64,000 nucleotides of DNA, taken from Curtobacterium sp. MCLR17_007. Its GTDB lineage: Bacteria > Actinomycetota > Actinomycetes > Actinomycetales > Microbacteriaceae. The stretch lies in contig NZ_CP126271.1 of the NCBI RefSeq assembly GCF_003234655.2, positions 3,534,001 to 3,598,000 on the forward strand, written 5' to 3'. A program made the position numbers and the translations under genes. Below, in pieces: positions 32,233-40,249 of this stretch (positions within the stretch are counted from its first letter, which is position 1; the number at the start of each line of letters is the position of its first letter). The notes below the pieces were generated by a model, which saw nothing but the letters and a program-made list of their open reading frames with translations, ran no database searches and had not been told where the DNA came from.

Positions 32233-32537
32233 GGTGTCGTGGCGGACTGCTCGGCAGCGATCTCCCGCTCCAGCTCGACACGGCTGACGCCGAGGGACTC
32301 CATCGCCACGTCGAGCTCTGTCCGAGCGCCGTCGTCCGTCGCGAAGCGGGCCATGACGAGTGCCGCGTCACGCAGTGCCTCGCGGCTGTTGCGGAGATCG
32401 GCGAACTCGTCCGCGCTGACCACCTGCGCAACGATGCGGCCGTGTCGCGACAGGGCCACCTCGCCGTCGTCGATCGCAGCGGAGACCAGCGCGGAGACGC
32501 CGGCGCGCGATGCTTCGGTGATGCTGAGGGTCGACAT
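32229..32537 (-). CDS. Phd/YefM-type antitoxin
   Basis: A 102-residue partner of the adjacent toxin. The N-terminal Phd/YefM fold is clear: 'MSTLSITEASRAGVSALVSA' and 'GEVALSRHGRIVAQVVSADE'; the acidic helical C-terminus would wrap the toxin. ATG 32537 has TAGATT 6 bases upstream, a leaderless arrangement, and a perfect 8-4-8 palindrome overlaps that -10 box. This supports classical autoregulation by the antitoxin or complex. Confidence 0.86.
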   Translation of the reverse strand: MSTLSITEASRAGVSALVSAAIDDGEVALSRHGRIVAQVVSADEFADLRNSREALRDAALVMARFATDDGARTELDVAMESLGVSRVELEREIAAEQSATTP

Positions 32538-32546
32538 GACCCCAAT

Positions 32547-32566
32547 CTACACAGTCTTCTGTGTAG
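32547..32566. promoter_or_regulatory. operator palindrome of the toxin-antitoxin operon
   Basis: CTACACAG-TCTT-CTGTGTAG, a perfect 8-bp inverted repeat. On the minus strand its inner half overlaps the TAGATT -10 box (32549-32544) of the antitoxin gene, so binding would block RNA polymerase. Confidence 0.78.
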
Positions 32567-32575
32567 GAACCAGCG

Positions 32576-33430
32576 TCACCGGCCGGCCGCGGAGTGGTTC
32601 GCGACCTGCGCCGGGGTGAGCACCGTGGTGTACACCGCCGCGAAGCGCATCGAGCCGGTGAAGAAGAAGTTGTTGGGCTGACCGGGCCATCCGCTGACGG
32701 TGTCGTAGCCGACGCGCCAGTACCCGGTGTAGTTCTCCGGCGCCGTGTACGCGGCGTTCGACGCGACCAACGCGCCGTCCAGGTAGAGCCGCATGCCCGT
32801 GGCGGCCGACATCGTCGCGACGACGTGGTGCCAGGCGCCGTCCGTGACCGAGCTCGGCGACGTGACCACCTGGGTGGTGCTGCTGTACGCACCGAAGACG
32901 AGCTGCCCCGCGGTGTTGATGTAGACCTGCCGGTCGTGCTGCCCGGAGACGGCGACCTGGTTGCTGCCGAAGCCGATGAGCATCCCGCCGGCGACGGTCG
33001 TCCGGAACCAGACCTCCTCGCTGAACGTCGTCGGGTTGCGCACCGACGTCGGCGTCGAGACGAAGCTCGTCGACCCGTTGAGCACGTACGCGCTCCCGGT
33101 GTCGCGGGGGCAGGCGATCGGTGAGGGCGTCGCTGCGACCATCGAGCCCTGGTAGGTGCCGTTCGACGCCGCCACCGACGAGTCGGCTGCGGTCTTCGCA
33201 CCCGTGGCCTCGCCGAGTCGGTACCGGAACGTGGCCCCGGCGTCGTCGGCGTCCACGGCACTGGCGCACGTGAAGTACGCGGCGGTGCCAGCGGAGTTGC
33301 TGCTGTTGGTGACCTTCGCGCTGAACGCGGACCGGGTCGGTGCGAGCTGCGCGAACAGCACCACGACCGCCAGGGCGACGACGAGCAGCAGGGCGACGAG
33401 CTTGCCGTCGCGCAGTCGGGCGGCGGTCAC
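32576..33430 (-). CDS. SipW-type secreted LamG/concanavalin-like domain protein
   Basis: A 284-residue surface protein. After a short basic start and one hydrophobic helix ('LVALLLVVALAVVVLFAQLA') comes 'RSAFSAKVTNSSNSAGTAAY', the SipW-type signal/cleavage context also present in the TasA-like neighbour. Residues about 95-280 form a LamG/concanavalin A-like jelly roll ('FSEEVWFRTTVAGGMLIGFG', 'DGAWHHVVATMSAATGMRLY', 'LDGALVASNAAYTAPENYTG'), a fold that binds glycans or proteins. Start GTG 33430 overlaps the signal peptidase stop (GTGA), so secretion enzyme and client are coupled. Likely an adhesin or fibre-associated protein. Confidence 0.85.
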   Translation of the reverse strand: MTAARLRDGKLVALLLVVALAVVVLFAQLAPTRSAFSAKVTNSSNSAGTAAYFTCASAVDADDAGATFRYRLGEATGAKTAADSSVAASNGTYQGSMVAATPSPIACPRDTGSAYVLNGSTSFVSTPTSVRNPTTFSEEVWFRTTVAGGMLIGFGSNQVAVSGQHDRQVYINTAGQLVFGAYSSTTQVVTSPSSVTDGAWHHVVATMSAATGMRLYLDGALVASNAAYTAPENYTGYWRVGYDTVSGWPGQPNNFFFTGSMRFAAVYTTVLTPAQVANHSAAGR

Positions 33431-34311
33431 GAGGCGCGCACCCGGTGCTCGCGCCCGATGACCAGGCAGCAGACGAGCGGGACGAGGCAGGCGCAGATCA
33501 GGAGCGCCCACCCGGCCGGGTCGAGGTCGATGTTCGACGTCAGGTGGTACTGACCGTGACGGCTCAGCTCGTGGATCACCACGCGGCCGACCTCGCCGTC
33601 CACCAGGTGCACGCTGTTGCCGCCGTGCGCCTGCACGCGGACCGGGAAGATCCCGGAGGACACGACCGTCGCGACGACGGAGTCGGGGTTCGCGGTGTTG
33701 GTGATCGTGGTGACGTTCACGAAGGGCCGGAGGACGAACGCCGCGTACGACACGGTGAGCGACGCCCCGGCGACGCGGAGCGACCCGCGGGTGACCCGGT
33801 CGCTGAACGGGCTCGTGAGCAGCCAGATCAGCAGCGTCCCGATGAGCAGGATCGGAGCGGCGCGGAACAGCCAGCCGAGGTGCGGGACGAGCAGCGCGGG
33901 TGTGCCGACCAGGTTCTCCTGCGTGAGCGTCCACGGGTCCGTCGCACCGTTGACGTCGCCGCGGGTGTGGATCCCGCCGGCGCTGTCGACGTCGATGACG
34001 CGGTGCGTGTAGATGGTGTCCGGCGCGGCGCTGACGCGGAACGACACGATGTCTCCGACCTGCAGGGACGATGCCTGCACGGGGAGGTCGAGGACGAGGG
34101 TGCCGACCGGGGCTGCTTCGCCCATCGACGGCGTCTCGACGACGAACATCCGTCCGCCCTGGGTCAGGAACAGGGCGGCCGCGGCGAGCAGCACCGCGGC
34201 GAGACCGGCGACCGTCCAGGCGAGGACGACCTCGAAGCGGGTGGCACTCGGGGCGCCGATGAGCGGCCGGGAGAGCGTCCCGGTCAGGGGGAGGGCGGCG
34301 GTCTGGCTCAT
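33427..34311 (-). CDS. sipW: SipW-type signal peptidase I
   Basis: A 294-residue membrane peptidase of family S26, ER/SipW type. The serine is in 'VVETPSMGEAAPVGTLVLDL', and the general base is a histidine ('IYTHRVIDV') in place of the lysine of classical bacterial LepB. Box E is 'IHTRGDVNGATDPW'. Membrane helices flank the catalytic domain; a C-terminal region of about 110 residues and a last helix ('WALLICACLVPLVCCLVIG') are extra. It should mature the TasA-like and LamG proteins encoded on each side. The start is ATG 34311. Confidence 0.9.
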   Translation of the reverse strand: MSQTAALPLTGTLSRPLIGAPSATRFEVVLAWTVAGLAAVLLAAAALFLTQGGRMFVVETPSMGEAAPVGTLVLDLPVQASSLQVGDIVSFRVSAAPDTIYTHRVIDVDSAGGIHTRGDVNGATDPWTLTQENLVGTPALLVPHLGWLFRAAPILLIGTLLIWLLTSPFSDRVTRGSLRVAGASLTVSYAAFVLRPFVNVTTITNTANPDSVVATVVSSGIFPVRVQAHGGNSVHLVDGEVGRVVIHELSRHGQYHLTSNIDLDPAGWALLICACLVPLVCCLVIGREHRVRAS

Positions 34312-34355
34312 GGTCGTCGTCCTCTCTCAGCTGGGGTTCGTGGCGGGGTGGGGAT

Positions 34356-34398
34356 GGGCGACGTCTCGGCCGTTTCGGGATCGGTCGAGGCGTCGCCC
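34356..34398. terminator. attenuator-like hairpin between the TasA-like gene and sipW
   Basis: A 13-bp stem with one mismatch (34356-34368 with 34386-34398). It lies in the 111-base gap after the TasA-like stop and before sipW, where partial termination would give more structural protein than protease. Confidence 0.5.
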
Positions 34399-34422
34399 AG
34401 CGGGACGGGGACGATCAGTGGA

Positions 34423-35076
34423 TCAGGCGGTGAAGGTCCACGTCATCGGGACCGACGCGGCGAGGCCCTGGTAGGCGTTGCCGGCGCTGCTGTCGAGCGT
34501 GACGGCGAAGTTGAACGGGACCGAGGCGCCGGCGGCCGGGGCGGCGGGCATCGTGAACGCGGTGGCGGCTGCGCCCTTGAAGCTGGCGAGCGTGCCGGAG
34601 AACACGGTGGTCGAACCCGAGGTGATGACGATGTTCATCTTGGCGCAGAGGTCGGTCGCGGTGCCGTTGAGCGAGCCGTTGTTGGACTGCGTGCAGGTGG
34701 CGCCGGGGGTGAGCGTGAAGGTGCTGGCGGCCGCGGTGCCCGTGTTCTTGATCGTGATCGGGGTGTTGACCGTCACGCCCGGGGTCATCGTGGTGCTGCC
34801 ACCGAACTTGTTGATCGTCGAGCACGTCGCCGAGTTGGTCGAGACGGAGCCGCCGTCGGTGCTGAGGCAGGTGACGGACGCGTTGGCGTTCTGCTCCTGC
34901 ATGACGAGCGTGCCGCTGGCGGCGGTGTTGCTGCTGTTGGTGATGCTCGCCGCGAACCCGGACAGGGTGCCGGTGAGCGAGAGGGAGAGCAGGACGGCGG
35001 CGAAGATGCCCGCGATGAGCGCAACGGGCGCGAAGCGGAGGCGCTTGACCGGGGAGATGCGGTTCGGGTTGGACAC
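34423..35076 (-). CDS. TasA/CalY-like SipW-dependent secreted protein
   Basis: A 217-residue exported protein. Basic N-terminus, hydrophobic segment 'FAPVALIAGIFAAVLLSLSL', then 'SGFAASITNSSNTAASGTLV', the SipW-type cleavage context. The mature part is Ser/Thr/Ala/Asn-rich and beta-predicted ('TPITIKNTGTAAASTFTLTP'), with four cysteines that could form disulfides, and resembles TasA/camelysin-type proteins that assemble into extracellular fibres. GTG 35076 has GAGGTAA about 5 bases upstream. It is the first gene of a three-gene unit with sipW and the LamG protein. Confidence 0.8.
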   Translation of the reverse strand: MSNPNRISPVKRLRFAPVALIAGIFAAVLLSLSLTGTLSGFAASITNSSNTAASGTLVMQEQNANASVTCLSTDGGSVSTNSATCSTINKFGGSTTMTPGVTVNTPITIKNTGTAAASTFTLTPGATCTQSNNGSLNGTATDLCAKMNIVITSGSTTVFSGTLASFKGAAATAFTMPAAPAAGASVPFNFAVTLDSSAGNAYQGLAASVPMTWTFTA

Positions 35077-35117
35077 GGGGTTACCTCGATGACTGTGTTG
35101 GGTGTTCAGGGCGTTTG

Positions 35118-35130
35118 CTTGATCATTAAG
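35118..35130. promoter_or_regulatory. candidate MarR operator in an AT-rich divergent promoter
   Basis: CTTGATCATTAAG, a 13-base near-palindrome with one mismatched pair, in the only AT-rich patch of the 194-base space between the TasA-like gene and the MarR gene. On the minus strand a TATCTT -10-like hexamer lies just upstream of it, so a bound repressor would cover the transcription start of the TasA-like gene. Confidence 0.45.
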
Positions 35131-35270
35131 ATAGCCAACCATTCACACAACCGGAAGCCGAGCCTCCTCCCCAGAGCGGGGGACAGCACGTGGGACGCAG
35201 GGGGACACGACGCCGGGACCCGGGTGGTCCGTGCGATCCTGGGCGACGGGCACACGACAGGGAGCAGCCG

Positions 35271-35720
35271 GTGGCGGGAACAGCAGACGACGAGGCAGGA
35301 GACCTCCTCGCGGCGTTCGACGCTGTGGTGCGCGCGGAGAAGGGCCTGGTCGGACAGCTCAGCGCACGCGCCGGCATCCATGAGACGGGCATGCGCGCGC
35401 TGACGCTCGTCAACGACACCGGGTACTCGACCGCGACGGAGCTGGCGGGGTACCTCGGGCTGACGTCCGGCGCCGTGACCAACATGGTCGACCGGCTCGC
35501 CGACGCCGGGCTGGTGGAGCGGCGCCCGAACCCGTCCGACCGACGCGGCTCGCTGATCGTGCTCAGCCCGGCCGGCGAAGCCGTGGTCACGGGCACGCGC
35601 GAGCGCTACGCGACGGTGTTGCGCGAGGTCAGCACGACGATGGGCGTCGACCTGACGAACGTGTTCAACGAGGTCGCCACGGGCCTGCTCCAGCAGAGCG
35701 CCCGCGAACAACGGGACTGA
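35271..35720 (+). CDS. MarR family transcriptional regulator
   Basis: A 149-residue winged-helix regulator: 'GYSTATELAGYLGLTSGAVT' and 'NMVDRLADAGLVERRPNPSD', then 'RRGSLIVLSPAGEAVV' form the complete MarR DNA-binding domain, with the wing Asp-Arg-Arg. The start GTG 35271 has AGGGAG 6 bases upstream; longer frames extend through the promoter region and are unlikely. It is divergent from the TasA-like operon and probably controls it. Confidence 0.88.
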   Translation: MAGTADDEAGDLLAAFDAVVRAEKGLVGQLSARAGIHETGMRALTLVNDTGYSTATELAGYLGLTSGAVTNMVDRLADAGLVERRPNPSDRRGSLIVLSPAGEAVVTGTRERYATVLREVSTTMGVDLTNVFNEVATGLLQQSAREQRD

Positions 35721-35723
35721 CGG

Positions 35724-35945
35724 CTACGCCGAGGTCGGTGGGCTCGGCACGCGGACGGCCGAGGGCGTCTGGGGCTCGAGGAACAGCGCCGGGGCAGCCG
35801 GGTCCGCAGCGGCACCGCTGACCACCTCGACCGCGATGTCCAACCCGTGTGCGGGGTCCTGGTCGAGCTCGAGGCCGTTCTCGGTGGCCTTGTCCTCGGG
35901 GATCGCGAGACCCTTCGACGGATCGAACGCGCTGCTCATCGACAT
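35724..35945 (-). CDS. small acidic protein, tandem paralogue 1
   Basis: A 73-residue protein starting 'MSMSSAFDPSKGLAIPEDKA', acidic and proline/alanine-rich, without signal or membrane segment. It shares its first ten residues with the next gene (M-S-M-S-x-x-F-D-P) and even the 25 bases around the start, so the two derive from one tandem duplication. No known family. Converges on the MarR gene with a 3-base gap. Probably intrinsically disordered; function unknown. Confidence 0.65.
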   Translation of the reverse strand: MSMSSAFDPSKGLAIPEDKATENGLELDQDPAHGLDIAVEVVSGAAADPAAPALFLEPQTPSAVRVPSPPTSA

Positions 35946-35978
35946 GCCACGAGCATGCCCGTCGTCGATGAGCAGGAC

Positions 35979-36236
35979 CTAGGAGTCGAGCTCGGAGTCC
36001 GCCGTCAGTTCCTCGGCGTCCAGACGATCGCCAGCCTGGGGTCGACGGAAGACGGGCCCGCCGCCGGCCTCGTCCTCGTCGTGCTGGCGCACCGGGGACC
36101 CGTCGGCGTCGGTCGGCTCGGCGGAGCCGGTCAGGTCGCCGCGGTCCTGCTCGACCTCGAGCTCGTCCTGGTCGCTGCCGTCCACGGGGACGTCACTGCC
36201 CTGCTGTTCCGGATCGAACGGTGCGCTCATCGACAT
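35979..36236 (-). CDS. small acidic protein, tandem paralogue 2
   Basis: An 85-residue, strongly acidic protein (many Asp/Glu) starting 'MSMSAPFDPEQQGSDVPVDG' and ending 'DAEELTADSELDS'. I place the start at ATG 36236, matching paralogue 1; a longer start 10 codons upstream is possible. Low complexity and probably disordered. No enzyme motif. Thirty-three bases separate it from paralogue 1. Confidence 0.65.
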   Translation of the reverse strand: MSMSAPFDPEQQGSDVPVDGSDQDELEVEQDRGDLTGSAEPTDADGSPVRQHDEDEAGGGPVFRRPQAGDRLDAEELTADSELDS

Positions 36237-36270
36237 GGCGCGATCATGCTCCGGCTCGGTGAACACCGGG

Positions 36271-39200
36271 TCAACGCTGTCCGTCCGACGCGATGAGCTC
36301 GAGCTGCGTGACCACCATGTCGGTGTGCGGGGTGAACGAGAACGTCGAGCCGCCGCCCGCGACCCGGAACACGCGCGTCTGCCCCGCCCAGTCGAACACC
36401 GCGCCCGACACCGCCGACGCCGACGCCGACGCCGACGACCCGAGCGACACCGACCACGCGTACGTGCCGGGTGACGCGACCGTCACCGTGTAGAGCGACG
36501 CCGACCCCACGTCGACCGGGAACGACACCGTCGCCCCCGAAGAGAGCGCCGTCGCCGTGCGCCCGGTGTCGTCCGTCAACGCCGAGGCGCCGACCGGCAG
36601 CACGTCGGCCGGGGTGTCCCGGTAGCCGTGTGCCGCCGAGGCGGACTCGGGTCGCGTGTCGGCGGCCCAGCCGAGCGGTGTAGCGGACAGCTCGACGACG
36701 ATCCGTGACGCCGCGGTCACGACCGTGTGCGGGATGCTGATCGACGTCCAGGGCACCCCGTCGACCGTCACCGACGCGACGTAGGCACCCGCGGGGTCGC
36801 CGCTGGTCTCGATGACGGTGGGCGAGCCCCCCGGGGGACGCAGGACGGACCGCCGGACCGACGGCGGCACGATCACGTAGGACCCGCTGGCCGGAGCGAG
36901 CGGGTACAGCCCGATCGTCGCGAAGACGTACCAGGCGCTCATCTCGCCGTTGTCCTCGTCACCCGGGTAGCCCTGCCCCAGGTCGGACCCGACGAAGAGG
37001 CGCTGCAGGCACTCGCGCACGATGCGGTGCGCGTCGTCGTGACGTCCGGTGAACATCGGGAAGAACGGGATGTGGTGCGCAGGCTGGTTCGACAGGCCCA
37101 GCATGCCCATCCGCACGTCGCGGGCCTCGGTCATCTCGTGGATCGGGAAGCCGTAGTGGCCGGAGCGGTCGGTCGCCCCGGTCTCCGGCTCGGCGAAGAA
37201 GCGGTCGATCGCGGCGTCGAAGCCAGCCGGACCGCCGTGCAGGTCGACCATGCCGGCGCCGTCGTGCGGCGCGGTGAACATCGTGCCCCAGGCGTTCGTC
37301 TCGGTGTAGTCGCCGCCCCACTGGTCGGGGTCGTACCCCTCGCCCTCGCGCCACTGCCCGTCGGGCGTGCGTCCGATGAAGAAGCCGCGGCGGCGGTCGA
37401 AGACGTTGCGGTACTGCAGCGAGCGGCGGGCGAACCACTCGGCCTCGGCGTCGTACCGCTCGCGTTCGGCAGCGTCCTCGGTGCGGTCCGCCAGGGCGGC
37501 GGCGAGCACCGAGACGCTCCAGTCGTTGATCGCCGCGTCGAGGGTCCACGACATCCCCTCGGAGGTGTCGGTGTCGACGTGGCCGCGGAAGGCGCCCGGG
37601 AGGCTCCCCTTGCGTCCGACGCGCTCGTCACGCGGCGGGACGGTCGCGTTCTTCACCGCGCTGCGGTACGCCTGCTCGACGTCGAAGCCGTCGATGCCCT
37701 TGGCGACCAGGTCGCCGAACACGGTGTCGCTCGTGGTGCCGGTCATGCAGTCCTCGGCGCCCGGGGCGCTCCAGCGCGGGGTCCACCCGCCGTCGTGGAA
37801 GTGCTCGACGAAGCCCTGCGCGAGCTCGGCGGCGGTGTCCGGGGTGAGCAGCCCGAGCAGCGGCCAGGCGGTGCGGTAGGTGTCCCAGAACCCGTTCGTG
37901 GTGGTCATCGGTGCCTCGACGACCTCGGGGCCGGGTTCGTCGCGGATCGGCTCCGCCAGGACGTCGCCGTACGGGGAGCGGTGGTGGGGCGTCCCCGTCA
38001 ACGCGGTCTCGCCGGCCCGGTTCGGGTAGAGGAACAGCCGGTAGAGCCCGGAGTACAGCGACACGAGCTGGTCATCAGTGGCGCCCTCGACGTCGAGCGT
38101 CGCGAGCTCGGCGTCCCAGAGCTCCTCGGCGCGGGTCCGCATCGCGTCGAAGGACCCGGCGGCGTCGAGGTTGGCCCGGGCGTCCGCGAACGACACCGTC
38201 GAGATCCCGAGCAGCACGTCGGTGTCGCCGTCGACGGCCACCCAGCCGGACAGCGCCTGGTCGGTGAACGCGGTGTGGTCGGCAGTGACGCCCGGGACCC
38301 GCACGTGCACGAAGTGCGGCGGGGTGCCCGGCCGGTCGTCCAGGTGCGCCTCGACCACGGCGGTGCCGTCGTCGTCGACCCGCACCGCGGCGTCGAGGAC
38401 GCGCCCGTGGTGGTCGAGCACGATGCTCCGCGCGCCGGTGAACCGGAAGCCCAGGGCGAACTCCCCCGCGGTCATCTCGGCGGTGACCCCGTCCTCGAGC
38501 GCCACGCGGTACCGGTGCGGGCCGTCGAGCTCGTCGTCGTGGTCGAACGCCAGTGCGCGGGCCGTGCGGTCGACGTCGGGGGTCGCGAGCGGGGACGGCA
38601 TCACCTGGAAGACCCCACGGTCCCCCATCCACGGCGACGGGATGTGGCTGGTCGCGAAGGCCTGGATCGCGGGGCGGTCGTCGCTCGCCCGGTCGTGCTC
38701 CTGGTACGCGTAGGGCCACCGGTTGCTGGCGGCGTCGGTCATCGGCAGGCCGAACACCCCGCCGTGCGGCAGCCCGACGAGCGGGGCGTTGTTGCCGCGG
38801 GAGAACCGCGACGAGGCCTGCGTGCCCCGGGTCGTGCGGACGTGGTCGAGCGGCTTCGTGGCGGCCGGCCGGCGGGGCTGCTCGATCCGGACGTCGTCGA
38901 GCCAGCCACGGAGGGCGGGACGCGCGTCGCCGCCGGCCGCAGCGGAGGTGGCGGAGCCGAGCCGTGCCTCCAGGCGGTCCACCACCCGACCCGCGAACGG
39001 CGTCAGGTCGACCTGACGCCGGTTCCACTGGTCGACCCACTGCTTGCGGGCGGTGTCCTGCGCGGCCGGGGTGAGAGCGTCGCCGTACTGGTCGGTCGCG
39101 CTGTCGCCGGCGCGGGAGCCGTCGGTGAAGACCACGTCGAGGGCGAAGGCCGTGGCGTCCCAGAAGTGCGGCAGGTCGTCGGGCGTGGGCTCCGTCGCGC

Positions 39201-39408
39201 CGTCGGGCAGCGTCCGCTCGGGGAACCAGACCCACGACAGGCGCTCGCCGGCCGTGATCGTGTGTCCCGCGAAGCCGGGGACCACCGCCGTGGTCTGGTC
39301 GTCACCGTCGCTGCGCTCGACGAGCCAGCCCTGGGATGAGATGAAGCCGACGTGGTTCCTGGCTGCGACGGCCGTCGTCGGGCCACCGCTCCGTTGCAGT
39401 TCTCGCAC
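36271..39408 (-). CDS. GH92 family glycosyl hydrolase (alpha-mannosidase type)
   Basis: A 1045-residue calcium-dependent exo-alpha-mannosidase family member. GH92 blocks: 'NGFWDTYRTAWPLLGLLTPD', 'HEMTEARDVRMGMLGLSNQP' and above all 'GYPGDEDNGEMSAWYVFATI' with the general-acid/base Asp and Glu residues, followed by 'GLYPLAPASGSYVI'. A beta-sandwich precedes the barrel, and a C-terminal tail with a low-complexity Ser/Ala stretch follows. No signal peptide, so it is likely cytoplasmic. I start at GTG 39408: TAGGGT (39421-39416) lies 7 bases upstream; GTG 39417 would overlap that -10 box. Probably degrades imported mannose oligosaccharides. Confidence 0.9.
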   Translation of the reverse strand: MRELQRSGGPTTAVAARNHVGFISSQGWLVERSDGDDQTTAVVPGFAGHTITAGERLSWVWFPERTLPDGATEPTPDDLPHFWDATAFALDVVFTDGSRAGDSATDQYGDALTPAAQDTARKQWVDQWNRRQVDLTPFAGRVVDRLEARLGSATSAAAGGDARPALRGWLDDVRIEQPRRPAATKPLDHVRTTRGTQASSRFSRGNNAPLVGLPHGGVFGLPMTDAASNRWPYAYQEHDRASDDRPAIQAFATSHIPSPWMGDRGVFQVMPSPLATPDVDRTARALAFDHDDELDGPHRYRVALEDGVTAEMTAGEFALGFRFTGARSIVLDHHGRVLDAAVRVDDDGTAVVEAHLDDRPGTPPHFVHVRVPGVTADHTAFTDQALSGWVAVDGDTDVLLGISTVSFADARANLDAAGSFDAMRTRAEELWDAELATLDVEGATDDQLVSLYSGLYRLFLYPNRAGETALTGTPHHRSPYGDVLAEPIRDEPGPEVVEAPMTTTNGFWDTYRTAWPLLGLLTPDTAAELAQGFVEHFHDGGWTPRWSAPGAEDCMTGTTSDTVFGDLVAKGIDGFDVEQAYRSAVKNATVPPRDERVGRKGSLPGAFRGHVDTDTSEGMSWTLDAAINDWSVSVLAAALADRTEDAAERERYDAEAEWFARRSLQYRNVFDRRRGFFIGRTPDGQWREGEGYDPDQWGGDYTETNAWGTMFTAPHDGAGMVDLHGGPAGFDAAIDRFFAEPETGATDRSGHYGFPIHEMTEARDVRMGMLGLSNQPAHHIPFFPMFTGRHDDAHRIVRECLQRLFVGSDLGQGYPGDEDNGEMSAWYVFATIGLYPLAPASGSYVIVPPSVRRSVLRPPGGSPTVIETSGDPAGAYVASVTVDGVPWTSISIPHTVVTAASRIVVELSATPLGWAADTRPESASAAHGYRDTPADVLPVGASALTDDTGRTATALSSGATVSFPVDVGSASLYTVTVASPGTYAWSVSLGSSASASASAVSGAVFDWAGQTRVFRVAGGGSTFSFTPHTDMVVTQLELIASDGQR

Positions 39409-39472
39409 GTCGTCCACCCTATTTGCTCCAGAGGATGGACGAAACCCCGCCCGCGCGCCGCCGCGCCGCCGC

Positions 39473-40165
39473 TCAGCCCTCGGCGATCCGCTCGAGCCAC
39501 TCGCGCAGCAGCGCCTGCTCGGCGGGACGCAGCGCTGCGAGCGCCCGGTCGTCCGCAGCCAGACGGACCGCCGCCGCACGCGGGTCGACGCCGTGCACCG
39601 GTCCGGAGGCCTGCTCGGACGCCGGCTCGGTGAGGACCGCGCTCGCCAACGCCTGCCACGCCGCCCCGACCAGCTGCGGGTCCCGCTCGCCGACCGGCGT
39701 GCCGATCAGGTCGAGCACGACGCCGACACCGATGGCGTGCACGAGGGACACCGCCCGCGACTCCGGCACGCGCAGACGCCCGGCCAGCGCCACGCGGTGC
39801 ACCCGCTCGCGCAGCACGGCGATCCCCTGGTCCTCCGTCGTCGAGTGCGCGCGCAGCGGGTCCGAGAACAGCGCCGTGAGCCCGGGGTTGGCCAGGCCGA
39901 ACGCGATGTGCGCGTCGAACGAGTCCCGCAGGTGCTCGACGGGGTCGACGTCGTCGGGCACGGTCTTGCCGGCGACGTACGCGGCGAAGACCCGCTCGGC
40001 GACCGCCGTGAGCAGACCGTCCTTGTCGCCGAAGTGGCGGTAGATCGTCGGCGCCTGCACCCCGGCGGCGCTGGCCACGGCGCGGGTGGTCACGGTCCGG
40101 GGCCCTCCGTCGGCGAGCAGGTCGGCGGCGGCTTCGACGATGCGGTCGCGGACGGAGTCGGTCAC
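39473..40165 (-). CDS. TetR family transcriptional regulator
   Basis: A 230-residue repressor. The N-terminal helix-turn-helix reads 'RIVEAAADLLADGGPRTVTT' then 'RAVASAAGVQAPTIYRHFGD', a textbook TetR recognition helix. The C-terminal ligand domain is helical. Start GTG 40165 has TATCGT 6 bases upstream (leaderless). Divergent from the NAD(P)-binding protein gene at 40250, across a region with repeated GATAACG and TTTCCA motifs, so it most likely controls that gene and itself. Confidence 0.91.
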   Translation of the reverse strand: MTDSVRDRIVEAAADLLADGGPRTVTTRAVASAAGVQAPTIYRHFGDKDGLLTAVAERVFAAYVAGKTVPDDVDPVEHLRDSFDAHIAFGLANPGLTALFSDPLRAHSTTEDQGIAVLRERVHRVALAGRLRVPESRAVSLVHAIGVGVVLDLIGTPVGERDPQLVGAAWQALASAVLTEPASEQASGPVHGVDPRAAAVRLAADDRALAALRPAEQALLREWLERIAEG

Positions 40166-40171
40166 GGATCA

Positions 40172-40237
40172 ACGATAACGGGTCCTTGCTACCGCTGAGT
40201 TTCCAGTGTTATGTTCCTGATGTTTCCACTGATAACG
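40172..40237. promoter_or_regulatory. candidate TetR operators in the divergent promoter
   Basis: Direct repeats GATAACG at 40174-40180 and 40231-40237, and TTTCCA(G/C)TG at 40200 and 40223 that form a CAGTG/CACTG inverted pair. The first GATAACG overlaps the TATCGT -10 of tetR; the second lies just before the ribosome site of the NmrA-like gene. Confidence 0.45.
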
Positions 40238-40249
40238 AAGGGTCTCCCC

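Noticed and set aside
36727-39339. An 870-codon plus-strand frame opposite the GH92 gene
   Set aside because: Antisense shadow; GH92 motifs are continuous on the minus strand.
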